A stretch of DNA of 64,000 nucleotides, from assembly GCF_029931775.1 (NCBI RefSeq), contig NC_079312.1, positions 131,611,872 through 131,675,871 of the forward strand, read 5' to 3'. Every line of letters begins with the position of its first letter. The stretch's first letter is position 1. Under the pieces are notes generated by a model. It was not told where the DNA came from. It did no database searches and saw nothing but the letters and a program-made list of their open reading frames with translations. A program made the position numbers and the translations under genes. Shown piece by piece: positions 10,250-21,518 of this stretch. Source of the stretch: Euleptes europaea. Lineage: Eukaryota; Chordata; Lepidosauria; Squamata; Sphaerodactylidae.

Positions 10250-13200
10250 GTAAGTTTTCTTCTTCAGTGGTTCCTCTGAAGATAGCACTATCCATTAGAC
10301 GTAAATGTAATTTATTTTTCTCCATGGGCTCCTGTCAAAAGTATAATTTCTTGTGTACGATAGCCTGGTATTTTGGAGTCTTTCCAGTATCTACCAGAAG
10401 AGAAAGCTATTCTGAGCAGACTAATTTTGGCAAGCGGATTTCTTTAATCTAAAAGAAGTGTCCTTTGAGGTATATTTTCACCTGAATGCTTCACATGTCC
10501 TCAGATAAGCAAATACAGCTTTGGCACTGATTTGGTGAAAAGCACTATACCAAAGAACATTTCAAATTTGTACAAGCCAAGCAAATTGGTTGACTAATAT
10601 GGTGCTGGCTCAATCTTTGACAAGTGTGCATACAGTATAAGGATTAATACTACTCCTGTGGTTAATCTAATGTGACGCAAGATGTTCTTAAGTTCTTCAT
10701 TATCCTTGTAGGCCCCTGAAGACCTCCTGAGAGAACACTACATTGACTTGAAAGACAGACCATTCTATGATGGCTTAATTGAATATATGCACTCTGGTCC
10801 TGTGGTGGCCATGGTAAGTTTTCAACAAGCAAAGTTTTAGGAAAAGATGAGTAAACTGTACTTCATTTGTTCTGTGGGCTCTTGTCTGAATGCTTACAAT
10901 TTGGACTCTTAACAACAATTAAACTTTTAATTCTTAAGGCTGTGAAGAATAATCACAGAATACAATCCTGGTATACTAAAAAAATGAAAGAGGAAGTATA
11001 AGAGAACCTGATATTAATAATGGACAAGGTCACAAAATTAATGAGAGACTAGATTATAATTTTTGAAGCAGAAAAGCTATTTGTGGAATATTGGAAGAGG
11101 GAGGCATGACAAAAAAAACCTCCATATATGTCAGTAATTACATTCAAAATATAGTAAAACATGGTTAATAGAATTTAATGTGTTTGTGTCAGTAGCCAGT
11201 TATCAATATTTTCTTACATTAAAAATGAATTCTAGTAAAGCCTGACATTGTTATCTTTAAATCAGAAATTTCAGGGTAAGTAATATTGCTATGTCATTCT
11301 AATCAAAGTTACTCCTTTCTGTATGAGCACGTTCTTGCTTGAGGGGTATTACTGAAATATAGCTCCTGCTTGGTAGCCCTTAGAAGGTGAGCACACTCAG
11401 CAAAGGAAGCAGGGAGAAGACTGTAAAGACATGAAACTGACATGCCAGAGGTTGTATTGTCTGTTACCAGTGATGTCACCTGCACTATCCACTGGTGTTT
11501 CTAGATAATTAGTATTAGTATTATCCTGCCCTCCCCTAGTGTATTGGGCTCAGGGCAGCTAACATGATCTAAAATACAATATGATCACATTACAACATAA
11601 CCAATTTAAAATGCAATAAATTCAATCCCACCCCGATGGCTCCTAGAATCTCCACATTAATTTATGCAACTGCAGTTGACACAGCATGCTACCTGCTGTG
11701 TGCCTTCTGCTTGAAGAAGGAATTTTCTTTGGTAAACAGTGTTTGAACATTGGGACAGTTCAATAGCCCTCAAAGTGTCATTCTTGGGGAGGGGGGGCTG
11801 GTCGATCTGATACAACAAGAAAAACCATCCTTGAGATGGTGATCTTGTCAGAATAAACAGTCCATGGTGCAGTTTCAGACAAGCATCACTTATATATTTG
11901 TTGCTTGATGGACTGTCTGTAAGGCACAGTTATATATAGGGTTGCCAGCTCCGATTTGGGAAATACCTGGAGATTTGGGGGGTGGAGCCTGAGGAGGGCG
12001 GGGTTTGAGGAGGGGAGGGACTGCAATGCCATAGAGTCCAATTGCCAAAGCAGCCATTTTCTCCAGGGGAACAGATCTCTGTCACCTGGAGATCAGTTGT
12101 AATATAGTGGGAGATCTCCAGCCACCACCTAGAGGTTGAAGGAAAATAACAAGCACTGATGGCTACTGGAAACATCAATTAGACTTTTTATAATTCAGTC
12201 ATAAAAATCAAACCTTATACAGTGAAACAGAAGCAAACAAAGTCCCGTAGTGAAAATAAATTCCGCCGGGTAAGGTCTCCTGATCCGTTCACTGAGGCGG
12301 CACTAGCGGCATGCCGAGCCGCGGATGAAACAGGTATCGCAGGCAAAGGTAGTTGCAGATTGATGTTGGCTATATGTAGCCGAAGAATATCAAGCCAAAA
12401 CTTGGTTTAAAGTATATTATAACAAAAATTAGAGCTGAATTGTCCTTTTCTTTAAGGAGAATTTCCTTTGAATATTTTAAGCCCGAAATAGGATTTCGGT
12501 ATATTCCTATTTCGCTGATGCTTTGTCCATCGGGCTTAAGGTGGCTTGAGCAAAGTATATTTGACTCTATATAAGAAGAAATAATACAAAAATGCGAGAC
12601 TTAAATATGCTGTACAATCTTAAGAATACTAATATTACTATGTAATTATACAGAGGAGTCTTAACACATACATGCCAAATGTCAGTGAATAATATCGCAT
12701 CTGTCATGAGGAAGGCTTGTAGCATTCTTAACAATGAGTACTCATAGCAATGCTTGAATGTGCTATATTGCCAACAGGTGCAAGCTTGCATTAAAGAAAC
12801 AATACATTTTGGAAACAAGAATGAAGGCCTTATGCCAATTACATGTTCAAAGCTACCAGGTCGTATTACAAAAAACAGGAATAATCATAGGCTGTATTCA
12901 ATCCATAGGGAGACATCGTATTAAACATGAAAATAAAGCGATTTTCTTGCTGAGATAGAAGTCTGTCTATATTTTGTTTTGTTTTTCACTACGGGACTTT
13001 GCTTCTGTTTCACTGTATAAGGTTTGATTTTTATGACTGAATTATAAAAAGTCTAATTGATGTTTCCAGTAGCCATCAGTGCTTGTTATTTTCCTTCAAC
13101 TCTGTTATTATAGCACAAGGGACGATTTTTGAATTGTATAACCACCTGGAGGTTGGCAACCCTAGTTATACATATGTAAGCCCCATACAAATTAAAATGT

Positions 13201-16200
13201 GGAATTAACTGCCAGAAGATGTAGTGATCGCTACAGGCATAGACAGCTTTAAAAGGGGATTTCGCAGATTTATAGGGGATAGGTCTATCAGTGTCTGCTA
13301 GCCATGGTGACTAAAGAGAACCTCCACATTCAGAGGCAGGGAACCTCTGAATACTCATGCCTAGAAGCAACATAAGGGGAAGGCCTTGGCCTGTGTGCCC
13401 TGTTGTTGACCCTCCAGAGTAACTGGTTGCCACTGTGTGATACAGGATGCTGGACTAGATGGACTACTGGTCTGATCCGGCAGGGAGCTTCTTATGTTCT
13501 TAAGAAAATTACTAGGGTTTAAGTGCACATGATGTTATCCTGGATTATGTCCATTGTCTGTAACAGCTTTTAGAAAGCCTGAATCTGAGTGCTTCATCTT
13601 CTGGATATATTCAGTGTGTGTACAAAAATGTAATGTGAGAAAATGTCACCTTCAAATTTGTAATAAGAGAATCACTTTCATCTCTTTTTGTATGTGTGGT
13701 TAAAGGTATGGGAAGGCTTTAATGCCATTAAGACTGGCAGAGTAATGCTGGGAGAAACTAACCCTGTAGATTCCAGACCTGGCACAATTCGTGGAGACTT
13801 CTGCATACATGTTGGCAGGTAAACCCTAAAGTGTCTTTTTATTAAATTCCCCATTCTCTAGCCCCCTCCCCCAGGCTCACTTTAACCTCTTCCACCTCAT
13901 TCTCAACTGCATCCCTTGCCAGCTGTTCTGTCTTCCATGTCCTGCCAATTACATATCATTCCCCATTCAACACTCCCAATACTGTCTCCCTTTTCTAGTC
14001 TCCCCATGTAGTGCACCCCTACATCACCAAAGCTCCACTGCAGAACCCAACTGATGCCCAGCGCTTGGGCAAGGGGACCGAGCTCTTTGCTGAGGCCTTG
14101 TTACAGAATGCTAGGCAGACACCTTGCTGGCTATTGAGGCTGGCTTAGTTGCCTCAGTGCGGGAGGATGGGCCATTTCGTGGCAAGTTGCAACAGAGCAT
14201 CAGCGGAGGGGTCAGGCAACCGAGCAACCCGAGAACGGGAGACTACACCACCCCGGACCCTAGAGCGGAAAAAAGCAGAGGGGACTGCCAGCCGGCGCGG
14301 GACGGCGGCCCTGCAAGCGGAACCGTCTTATGATCCGAGCAGCCTTAGCCCTCAGGATCGCTCCAGAGATCCCTCGCCGGCAAAAAACGAGGACGGCCTT
14401 CTGTGAGAGAGCCGGCATGGAGGGCACCCTCGGAAGAAACCAAACCGGCTCTGAGTAGGGTGAGTGACCAGGGGGAAACGTTGCTGCTGCCTGTTGTGTT
14501 GCGGAACCCCCAGAGAGGGGAACCTGTGGCTGTCGTTGCTATCCTGGACTCCGGGTGTTCCCGGACCTTGATTGATCAGGCTGTAGTGGAATGCATGAAG
14601 GTCAGGACTCGCGAACTGGACCAGACCTTGCATTTCCATCAAATGGATGGGAGTGATCTGCGGGGGGGCCCGGTCCATTTGCGCTCTCGCAAGGTGTTGT
14701 TGGGGGTGGGAGACCACTGGGAACAGATCCATTTCATAGTAGTGCCTAAGATCTCCTACCCGGTGGTTCTCGGTAGCAACTGGCTGGCGGGACACAACCC
14801 GAGCATCGACTGGGAACAGAGGCGGGTTGTGTTTGGGGCTCCCCAATGCGAGAGACATGGCCGGGATTGCATGCCCAGAGGCGAAGGGGGGGATGGCGCT
14901 ACAATTGAGGCGCACACGCTGCCCCCGGAGTATAGTGACTTTGCGGAAGTTTTTGAGGGGACGGACTGTGACTTGTTACCTCCTCACCGCATGACGGACT
15001 GTGCCATAGAACTGCTGAAGGACATCAAGCCGTCCAAAGCCCGAGTTTATCCCATGAGCCCCCAAGAGAAAGCGGTGCTGCGAGAATTCCTTGACAAGAA
15101 CTTGGCGCGGGGGTTCATACAGCCATCCAAAGCCGCGTTCTCTTCTCCCTGCTTCTTTGTGAAGAAAAAGGGGACCTCTGATCTTAGACTGTGTGTAGAC
15201 TATAGGGGGCTTAACGCGATTACTGAGACTAACGCCTATCCCATTCCCTTAATCCCAGATCTCCTGAGTGCTCTCCAGGAGAGCTGTGTGTTCTCGAAAC
15301 TTGACCTGGCGGAAGCTTACTACCGGGTCCGGATTAAGGAGGGGGATGAAGCAAAGACGGCCTTTTCTTGTTGTTATGGGTTATTTGAATTTATGGTCAT
15401 GCCGTTCTGTCTATCTGGGGTACCGTCATGCTTCATGCAATTAATTAATGAGATTCTACATGATCTACTGTTTAAAGGGGTGATCGTTTATCTGGACGAT
15501 ATTCTGATCTACTCCAGGGACCCCAAGGAACACCGGGATTTGGTGCAGGAGGTTTTGCGTCGTTTAAGGGACAACCATTTGTATGCCAAGCTGTCGAAAT
15601 GTGCATTCAACCAGAGCCAGTTGTCCTTTCTCGGATATGTTGTATCCCCCCATGGTTTGATTATGGACCCCGAGAAGGTTCAGGCGGTCTGGGAGTGGGA
15701 ACCCTCCAGAACTCGCAAGCAGGTTCAGCAGTTCTTGGGGTTCGCAAATTTTTACAGAGGTTTTATCCAGGACTTTGCCAAAATAGCTTGCCAATCACCG
15801 ATCTGCTTAAAACCAAAGGGAAGGGGCAGAAAGCTACCTTTGCGCAATACCAAGTACCTTGGACTGACCGATGTCAGGCGGCATTTGAGACCCTGAAGAG
15901 GCGCTTTACCTCCGAGCCCGTTCTGGCTCACCCAGATTGTTTTAAGCCATTCACCCTTCAAGTAGACGCCTCAGAGAAGGCAATGGGAGGTGCGCTCCTT
16001 CAGAGGGATGACCAAGGGGTGCTTAGACCCTGTGCCTATTTTTCACGGAAATTCTCCAGCCTGGAGCTAAACTGGCCGATTGGGGAAAAGGAAGCCATGG
16101 CTATTAAGCATGCCCTCACGGTCTGGCGGCAGTTCCTGGAAGGGGCAGCTGAACCTTTTGAGGTCTGGACTGACCACCGGAATCTTGAGGCTATATTGGG

Positions 16201-19200
16201 TCAGCAGAAGCTATCGGCTAAACAGCTGCGCTGGGTGGATTTTTTTTCCAAGTTCCGTTTCAACATTAAACACATGCCCAGGAAGGAAAACTGCCTGGCC
16301 GACGGGCTGTCCCGGATGCCGCAATATGAATGTAGAGTCGAACGGCCGGTGGGATCCCTCTTTACCCGAGAACACCTGGGCTTAACTCCGGAGGGGAGTA
16401 GCGCAGGAGTTCTAACCAGAGCCCAAACCCGCACAGCAGCGAGTCAGTCCCAGACTCCTCTCAGGTGAGGGCTGCCCCTGCTCCCCCATCCCTGGCGGTC
16501 CCAGGGGATCCTCCAGCCGCAGTCGCAGGGGAGGAGAGAGAGTCCTCTCAGCGAGAGCGGGGAGACAGGGCAGAGGAGCCGGTCCCAATCCCCCCTCAGG
16601 AGTCGGCTGCCTCTACCCCCCGATCCTTGGCAGTCCCGGAGGACCACCCAGAGGCCGTCAGACGAAGGTGGGGGGAGGCTCTTCAGTGGGAGCAGGGGGA
16701 TAAGTCTCTCCCATCCCAGGTAACGGACGGGAATGATGCCCACAGGGATAAACACTACGTCCCCCTGGAGCTGCGGCGGGAGGTGTTGAAATGGAGCCAC
16801 AGTTCCACAACGGGGGGGGAGGCATTTCGGGTTCATGAGGACCTTGCACCTAGCAAGAAGGCAGTTCTGGTGTCCAGGAATGCACCAGGACATCGATGTA
16901 TTCATTAAATCTTGTCCCGTGTGTGCAACGAGCAAGAACTTAATGGGGAAATCTCCTGGATTGTTAAAGCCCCTAGAGACTCCAGACTCCTGGCGGGTAA
17001 TCGGGATGGATTTCATAACCAACCTCCCATATAGCCAGGGGAAGACGGTTCTGTGGGTCATCACTGATCTCTTGTTCATCTTGTTCCGTGCGAGGGAATG
17101 CCCTCTGCACACAAACTGGCTTGCTTGTTTGTGCACCAGGTCTTCAGATTACACGGCTTCCCATGGAAAGTCGTGAGTGACAGGGGGTCCATTTTCGTGT
17201 CAAAGTTTTGGAAAGCATTTTTAGGACTTGTGGGTGTACAACAGGGCTTGTCTTCGGCCTATCACCCGCAGACCGATGGGCAGACCGAAAGGGTTAACGC
17301 CGTAGTAGAATGTTACATGCGCTGTTTTGTGAATTACCACCAGGACAATTGGATCGATCTGCTGCCTTTGGCGGAATACGTCTATAATAACTCGGTACAC
17401 TCTGCTACCGGTATAAGCCCTTTCAAAGCGGTCTACGGAATGGAATTTGGACCCTTGGGGGCTATACCCCTCCTGCCGGGTGGCGACCCCCCCCCCCCCG
17501 AGGTGTCAGTGTGGGCCAACACAGTGAGGAACACTTGGCCCTGGCTTATAAAAAATTTGGAGCAGGCAAAGGAGAGATACAAGGCGCAGGAAAACAAACA
17601 CAGGGCGCCCCAATGGGAATTGAAGGTCGGAGGGGAGGTTTACCTCTCCACCAAGAATCTCAGGTCTTTACGTCCGTGCAAGAAACTGAGTCAAAAATTT
17701 GTGGGGCCGTTCCCAATCTCCCGGGTCAACAATGAGGTTACTGTGGAGTTGGAACTGCCGAAAACCTTACAGGGGGTGCATCCAGTATTCCACGTGAGTC
17801 TGTTAAAACCCTTTATACCGGCACCTGAATGGCACCCTGAACCCGCAGCTGCGACCCCAATTATGGTGCAAGGGGAACAGCACTTTGAGATCTCTGAGGT
17901 GTTAGATTCTCGGGTGCGGAGGGGCCAGCTGGAGTATCTCGTGCATTGGAGACACCTGAACTCCAGCCATGATTAGTGGGTGTCCGATGTGCACGTAAAG
18001 GCCCCCACCCTGGTAGCGGAATTCCATCGGCACTACCCCGCCAAACCGAGAAAGCCTGGGGAGGGGTCTTTGGGGAGGCGGAGTGTCAGCGAGGGCACCC
18101 AGTCGGGCCCCAGATAAGCAAGCTCCTGTTCTCCCCCCCTCCTGGTCTCGTGGGAAAGTCTCTTCAGTTTGGGAGGAAGGTGCGAAGGCATTATACTTCC
18201 ACTTCAAAGCACACCTTCCTATTGTAAATCAACTATCTGTTTTCAAGGTGTCAATTCTGCCAGAAACCTGGCACCTCTAGAAGCTTGAAAGAACCATAAT
18301 GTTTTGCATTTCAAAGATTACATGTAATCAATTCTAGTGTGTGTCCCCTATAAAGATGCTGTATTTCCCCCATCTGTATTCTGGCCTTAAGTTTGTGTAG
18401 ACCTACTGAACCCGTTTGCTTTCTTAATAAAACTTTAAACTCTCTGTAGCGTCTGGAGTTAAGTTTACTATTGCTGAAATGCAACAAGGTACTGAAGTCT
18501 GATAGACTGCAGGAAAAACTAATGTTTTTCTATATACCTAGGGATTCCCCCAGATATACATTATGCGTCAATGAGTCCTCCTTCAAAGGCCAAAACCTGG
18601 AAAGGGCTCCTCGCCCTCCCGCTCCTTTTTACCGAAACCAAGGCTTGGTTACCCAGCAGTGGCTACTGAGGGCATCCATTTCTGACAAGGTCAGGCTAGA
18701 TTCAGATTCATTATTAATACAGCATAAGCCAGTAAAACACATATATCAGTTAAGGGTCTCCTCTGGGAAGGGAATGTCCAGACAGCAAAACAGGTAGCCA
18801 AATTTTGTGCAATTGCATATAAAGTTCAATGCCTAGCATTGGGCTATTGCAATTAGATTCAATAATAATTTGGTTAATTTTAGTCTATTATAAATTATTT
18901 GGAAATTTTAATTATGTATGTTTTTGGGTGGATTGCTATAAATTTTTACCTTTTGTATAACCGATATGTTTTACTGGCTTATGCTGTGTTTATAATAAAT
19001 CTGAATCTGAAACCAGATCAGGCTATACCATGCCACCTGATCATATTCTAACCCATTGTTTTTATTTATGTTTTCCCCTTTTAGGAATTTAATTCATGGC
19101 AGTGACTCTATAGAAAGTGCTGAGACAGAAATTAACCTATGGTTTGCTCCTGAAGAAGTGATTGACTACAGAAGCTGTGAGCACCCATGGATCTATAACT

Positions 19201-19202
19201 AA
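10114..19202 (+). CDS. NME1: NME1-like nucleoside diphosphate kinase A
   Basis: Four coding exons (CDS 10121-10249, 10712-10813, 13706-13818, 19085-19202; 129/102/113/118 bases) give a 153-aa protein starting [23 protein letters not shown] kinases move the gamma phosphate from NTPs to NDPs through a phosphohistidine in a cytosolic hexamer. The active-site residues are present: K13, Y53, R89, T95, R106, N116 and the catalytic H119 in NLIHGSDS, one higher than human numbering because of one extra N-terminal residue. MHSGPVVAM favours NME1 over NME2 (MNSG), as does gene order next to SPAG9. All introns have GT-AG ends. The first exon in the window starts at 10114 after TTCTGCATAG, so an upstream non-coding exon is implied. 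The C-terminus (SCEHPWIYN) is more divergent than in NME2. The start is in a good Kozak context (CACCATGG). Confidence 0.93.
10712..10813 (+). CDS. NME1: NME1 coding exon 2
   Basis: 34 codons, [20 protein letters not shown] through MHSGPVVAM, between CCTTGTAG and ATG|GTAAGT. It contains the nucleotide-stacking/phosphate Tyr53. It is phase 0 at both ends, as in the human gene. Confidence 0.93.
10814..11937 (+). other. NME1 intron, left part
   Basis: AT-rich intron sequence. About 11510-11640 resembles the reversed 3' tail of an old SINE or LINE (CCTGCCCTCCCCTAGTG... then AACATGATCTAAAATAC). Nothing else is recognised before the MITE at 11938. Confidence 0.4.
11938..13163 (-). repeat. GGTTGCCA-type MITE split by a 1-kb insertion
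   Basis: The left part (11938-12138) runs AGGGTTGCCAGCTCCGA to CCACCACCTAGAGGTTG. The right part (13141-13163) is ACCACCTGGAGGTTGGCAACCCT. Together they make one MITE flanked by AGTTATATAT / AGTTATACAT, an 8-10 bp target duplication. The interruption is the element at 12139-13140. Confidence 0.8.
12139..13140. mobile_element. 1-kb element with about 118-bp inverted arms and 15-bp TSD
   Basis: The left arm (about 12139-12256) begins AAGGAAAATAACAAGCACTG. Its near-identical reverse complement lies at about 12983-13100; the main difference is a 4-bp indel. The whole insert is flanked by a 15-bp duplication of the host MITE, ACCACCTAGAGGTTG (12124-12138) and ACCACCTGGAGGTTG (13141-13155). A TSD this long and variable suggests target-primed reverse transcription, and inverted terminal repeats with such TSDs are typical of Penelope-like elements. 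The interior has a GC-richer block at 12260-12350 and a hairpin-like block at 12480-12540. No long ORF survives. The family is inferred, not proven. Confidence 0.7.
13180..13503 (+). repeat. CR1/L3-like LINE 3' end
   Basis: Runs from a GTGGAATTAACTGCCAGAAG block to CTGGACTAGATGGACTACTGG and terminates GCTTCTTATGTTCTTA. This is the familiar 3' end of CR1-group LINEs of sauropsids, with a short repetitive TTCTTATG tail. It is 5' truncated and carries only the end of the element. Confidence 0.75.
13706..13818 (+). CDS. NME1: NME1 coding exon 3
   Basis: 113 bases between GGTTAAAG and GGCAG|GTAAAC. They encode [20 protein letters not shown] through [10 protein letters not shown]. The exon holds R89, T95 and R106 of the active site, plus P97 at the killer-of-prune position. 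It ends in phase 2 (AG|G for Arg115). Confidence 0.93.
14030..18486 (+). mobile_element. Ty3/Gypsy chromovirus fossil (5'-truncated)
   Basis: A decayed LTR retrotransposon lies in the sense orientation inside the last NME1 intron. Recognisable parts in order are: a zinc-knuckle remnant of gag (about 14150-14200); an aspartic protease (about 14470-14780, [13 protein letters not shown]); a reverse transcriptase (about 15030-15800) with the YLDDILIYS catalytic box; RNase H (about 15900-16320); an integrase zinc-finger and core region (about 16740-17560); and a C-terminal chromodomain (about 17880-17980), which marks it as a chromovirus of the vertebrate Sushi-like group. A polypurine tract precedes a 3' LTR at about 18084-18486 (TGTCAGCG...GCAACA, with an AATAAA signal). 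No 5' LTR and little gag are seen. It is broken, with a handful of coding disruptions. The left boundary is approximate. Confidence 0.9.
18084..18486 (+). repeat. 3' LTR of the chromovirus fossil
   Basis: Starts TGTCAGCGAGGGC right after the purine-rich run GGGGAGGCGGAG. It contains AATAAAAC near 18426 and ends at GCAACA. The end is the best TG...CA candidate but has no confirming 5' partner, so the right boundary is uncertain by several bases. Confidence 0.65.
18718..18989. repeat. 272-bp interval with about 31-bp inverted ends
   Basis: The arm ACAGCATAAGCCAGTAAAAC (18719 on) is repeated as its reverse complement, GTTTTACTGGCTTATGCTGT, at 18968-18987. The wider match includes the ATATCRGTTA flank. 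The interior is AT-rich with no ORF. The 3' sequence ATAATAAATCTGAATCTG resembles a polyadenylation end, so it could be a LINE or Penelope-type end rather than a MITE. Confidence 0.55.
19085..19202 (+). CDS. NME1: NME1 last coding exon
   Basis: Follows CCCCTTTTAG. It encodes [20 protein letters not shown] through EHPWIYN and TAA at 19200-19202. It carries the catalytic phosphohistidine H119 and the E130 that orients it. Confidence 0.93.
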
Positions 19203-20215
19203 AATTGATGAGTTGCTTGCTTATCCCTTCACTCCTTTGACTGTTGACCTTGAAACAATCCCTACCTCCATTATCCTTTATGGGTTTTATCCCCTTCGAT
19301 GTACTTGTTTGCACATTTGTGGAAATATTCTTCATGTGATTTAAAGTATATGTGCAATTACTGTTTTTGTTCTGGCTGAAGAAAATGCTTTATTGACTGG
19401 ATTGCATTGTACTTAATTTCAGTTAGAACATGCCAAGAGGTAAAAGGGTGTGAGAAAAGAGCAACAGTTTTTACCACTAAGCTCTTATTAAGTGGTTGCT
19501 CAGTTGCACATGCTTAATTTTGTTAGCATAGGTCAGTTGCAACCAATGGACTCTACCTGATCTTTTAGGCTAAGCTTGTGCAAGAGAGGTAGATAGATGG
19601 GAAACTACTATACAAAAACTGCATTTTTGGCTGCAGGGAATATTATATAGGAGATTTGGCTTAAAAGAATATACTGTCTGAAGTAGATTAGTTGAATGAC
19701 TGTTCTGTTTATCTACAAACTGACAAGACATGGTGCTGCTGTGCAAACCAAAGCACTATGAAATAATCTGAATTTTGCGTAAATCACTGCAAATTGAAAA
19801 ATTATTAAATGCAAGACAGAACTGTTAAAATGTTGCTGAAATGGTGGCAAAGTTCAAGTTTGTTTTTGTGTTGTGTGGATATGCAATTAATGCTTATACA
19901 CGTTGTAATTAATGCTTATACTGATGGTTATTAATTTTTCCTCCATCCCCTTAGAATTGCTCTTTTGTGCCATTGGAAAGCAGGATTAATATAGCAGTTT
20001 ATGCCGTGTGCTTGTATGAGAAAAGGAGATTAACGAGAAGGCTGTTCAGTAATCTGTTCCTCCTGTGAATTATTTCTATCACTCTGTTTGATATTGAACA
20101 CATGTGAATTATAGAATTGCTTCTTCATAGAGTTGAGCTATTCTTTTCTTTATTACATGTTCATACATGTTTCCTTCTCTTAATTATTAAACTTTAGAAC
20201 AAGACACACATAGGC
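19203..20215 (+). other. NME1 3' UTR and downstream
   Basis: Unique-looking AT-rich sequence follows the stop codon. An ATTAAA at about 20186-20191 is a candidate polyadenylation signal; no canonical AATAAA is closer. The true 3' end is not determined from sequence. Confidence 0.4.
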
Positions 20216-20566
20216 TTAATTCAGACATCATGCCAAAGTTAGTTGAGATAGGTGAACTGTGGTTTGCTGTAGTATCTAAATTGACAGACTATGGTTTGTA
20301 ATTAGCTGACAAGCCAAAATCAGGAATACTGGTTTGCAAAACATGGCTATATACAATATCCACATTCATAAAGCATAGTTACTATTGTGGCCACTGCAGG
20401 CTGTACACCTGGAAACTGGAGAGCTGAGCAGAAAGAAAATTAAAACAGAAAAGCAGCTATAAATCACAAATTGCCTGAACATTGGAAACTTAACTATGAT
20501 TGCATTCTAAACTATGCTTAGTGCAAACCATGGTTTGGCATGATAACCAAGTTGAATCACTAATGT
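20216..20566. repeat. MITE-like palindromic repeat
   Basis: The left end TTAATTCAGACATCATGCCAAA and right end TTTGGCATGATAACCAAGTTGAATC are imperfect inverted repeats. Internal CAAACCATGGTTTG and ACTATGGTTTGTAA motifs also pair. About 350 bp, non-coding, diverged. Confidence 0.6.
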
Positions 20567-21310
20567 TCACATTATAAACAACACTGGATTTATGCTATTT
20601 TAGTTCTGGTCTGAGAATACTTAGCATAGCAAATGTTTTATTTGGTTCACCATCTTTATCGTAGAATCTATAGCAAGGCTGTCAGTGAACTAAACATTTT
20701 AACTAATATTCAGCGCAATCCTGATGGCTGCTGAGGCAGAGATGCTACTGTTCCATTCCCTAAAGGAAACCTGCATAGGCCAAGGACTGGGCAAGTGCCC
20801 CGGCAGCGGGGCTTCAGGGGCCGTGGATGCACTGGCGTCCTCACCAACAGTGCTGTTGAGGCCAGAGGATGTCACAGGGCATGACAGTGCAGCTGTGACA
20901 GATGGGAGGGAACCAACCAATGGCAGGGTGGCAGCCATGGGGATCCAGCCCTGGGGACATGCAAGCAGAGGAGTGGTGAGAGGCAGACCCATGCACTGCT
21001 GGAACACACCTCACCCCCTTAAAGGCACAGTTCCTTGCCACACAGAAGCAGCAGTACAAAAAAAGGGGGAAGGGGACCATACCACTGCACACACCAGGAC
21101 TAATCCCAAGCAGGCGTACCCAGAAGTAGGCCCCATGTGGAGTGACAGGGCAACCCCCAGGAAAGTGGCATGGAGAGAGCAAAAGGAACTGGAGCAGGCC
21201 ACAGGTGCCTGGTGGATACTGGGGTGGGGGTGCCTCCTATCACCATGGCCACTGTGCTCTAGGCGAATGCCTCCAATGCCATCCGTGGAATGGGGTGTGT
21301 TTGTAGGGGC
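20567..21310. other. GC-richer intergenic stretch, probably old repeat
   Basis: From about 20700 the composition becomes GC-richer, and an accidental open frame runs through it into the adjacent MITE. No domain is recognised and no splice or promoter context supports a gene. It begins with CAGCGCAATCCTGATGG, similar to the ends of small MITEs elsewhere in the window. Confidence 0.4.
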
Positions 21311-21518
21311 AGGGTTGCCATCCTCCAGGTGGTGGCTGGAGATGTCCCGCTATTACAACGGATCTCCAGGCGATAGAGATCAGTTCCCCTGGAGAAAATG
21401 GCCAGTTTGGCAAATTGGACTCTATGGCACTGAAGTCCCTCCCCTCTCTAATCCCCACCCTCTTCAGACACCACTCCCCAAATCTCCAGATATTTCCCAA
21501 CCCAGACCTGGCAACCCT
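21311..21518 (+). repeat. GGTTGCCA-type MITE
   Basis: A full copy with inverted ends AGGGTTGCCATCCTCCAGG and CCTGGCAACCCT and the interior blocks GGCGATAGAGATCAG and ATTGGACTCTATGGCA. It is the cleanest copy of the family in the window. Confidence 0.85.
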
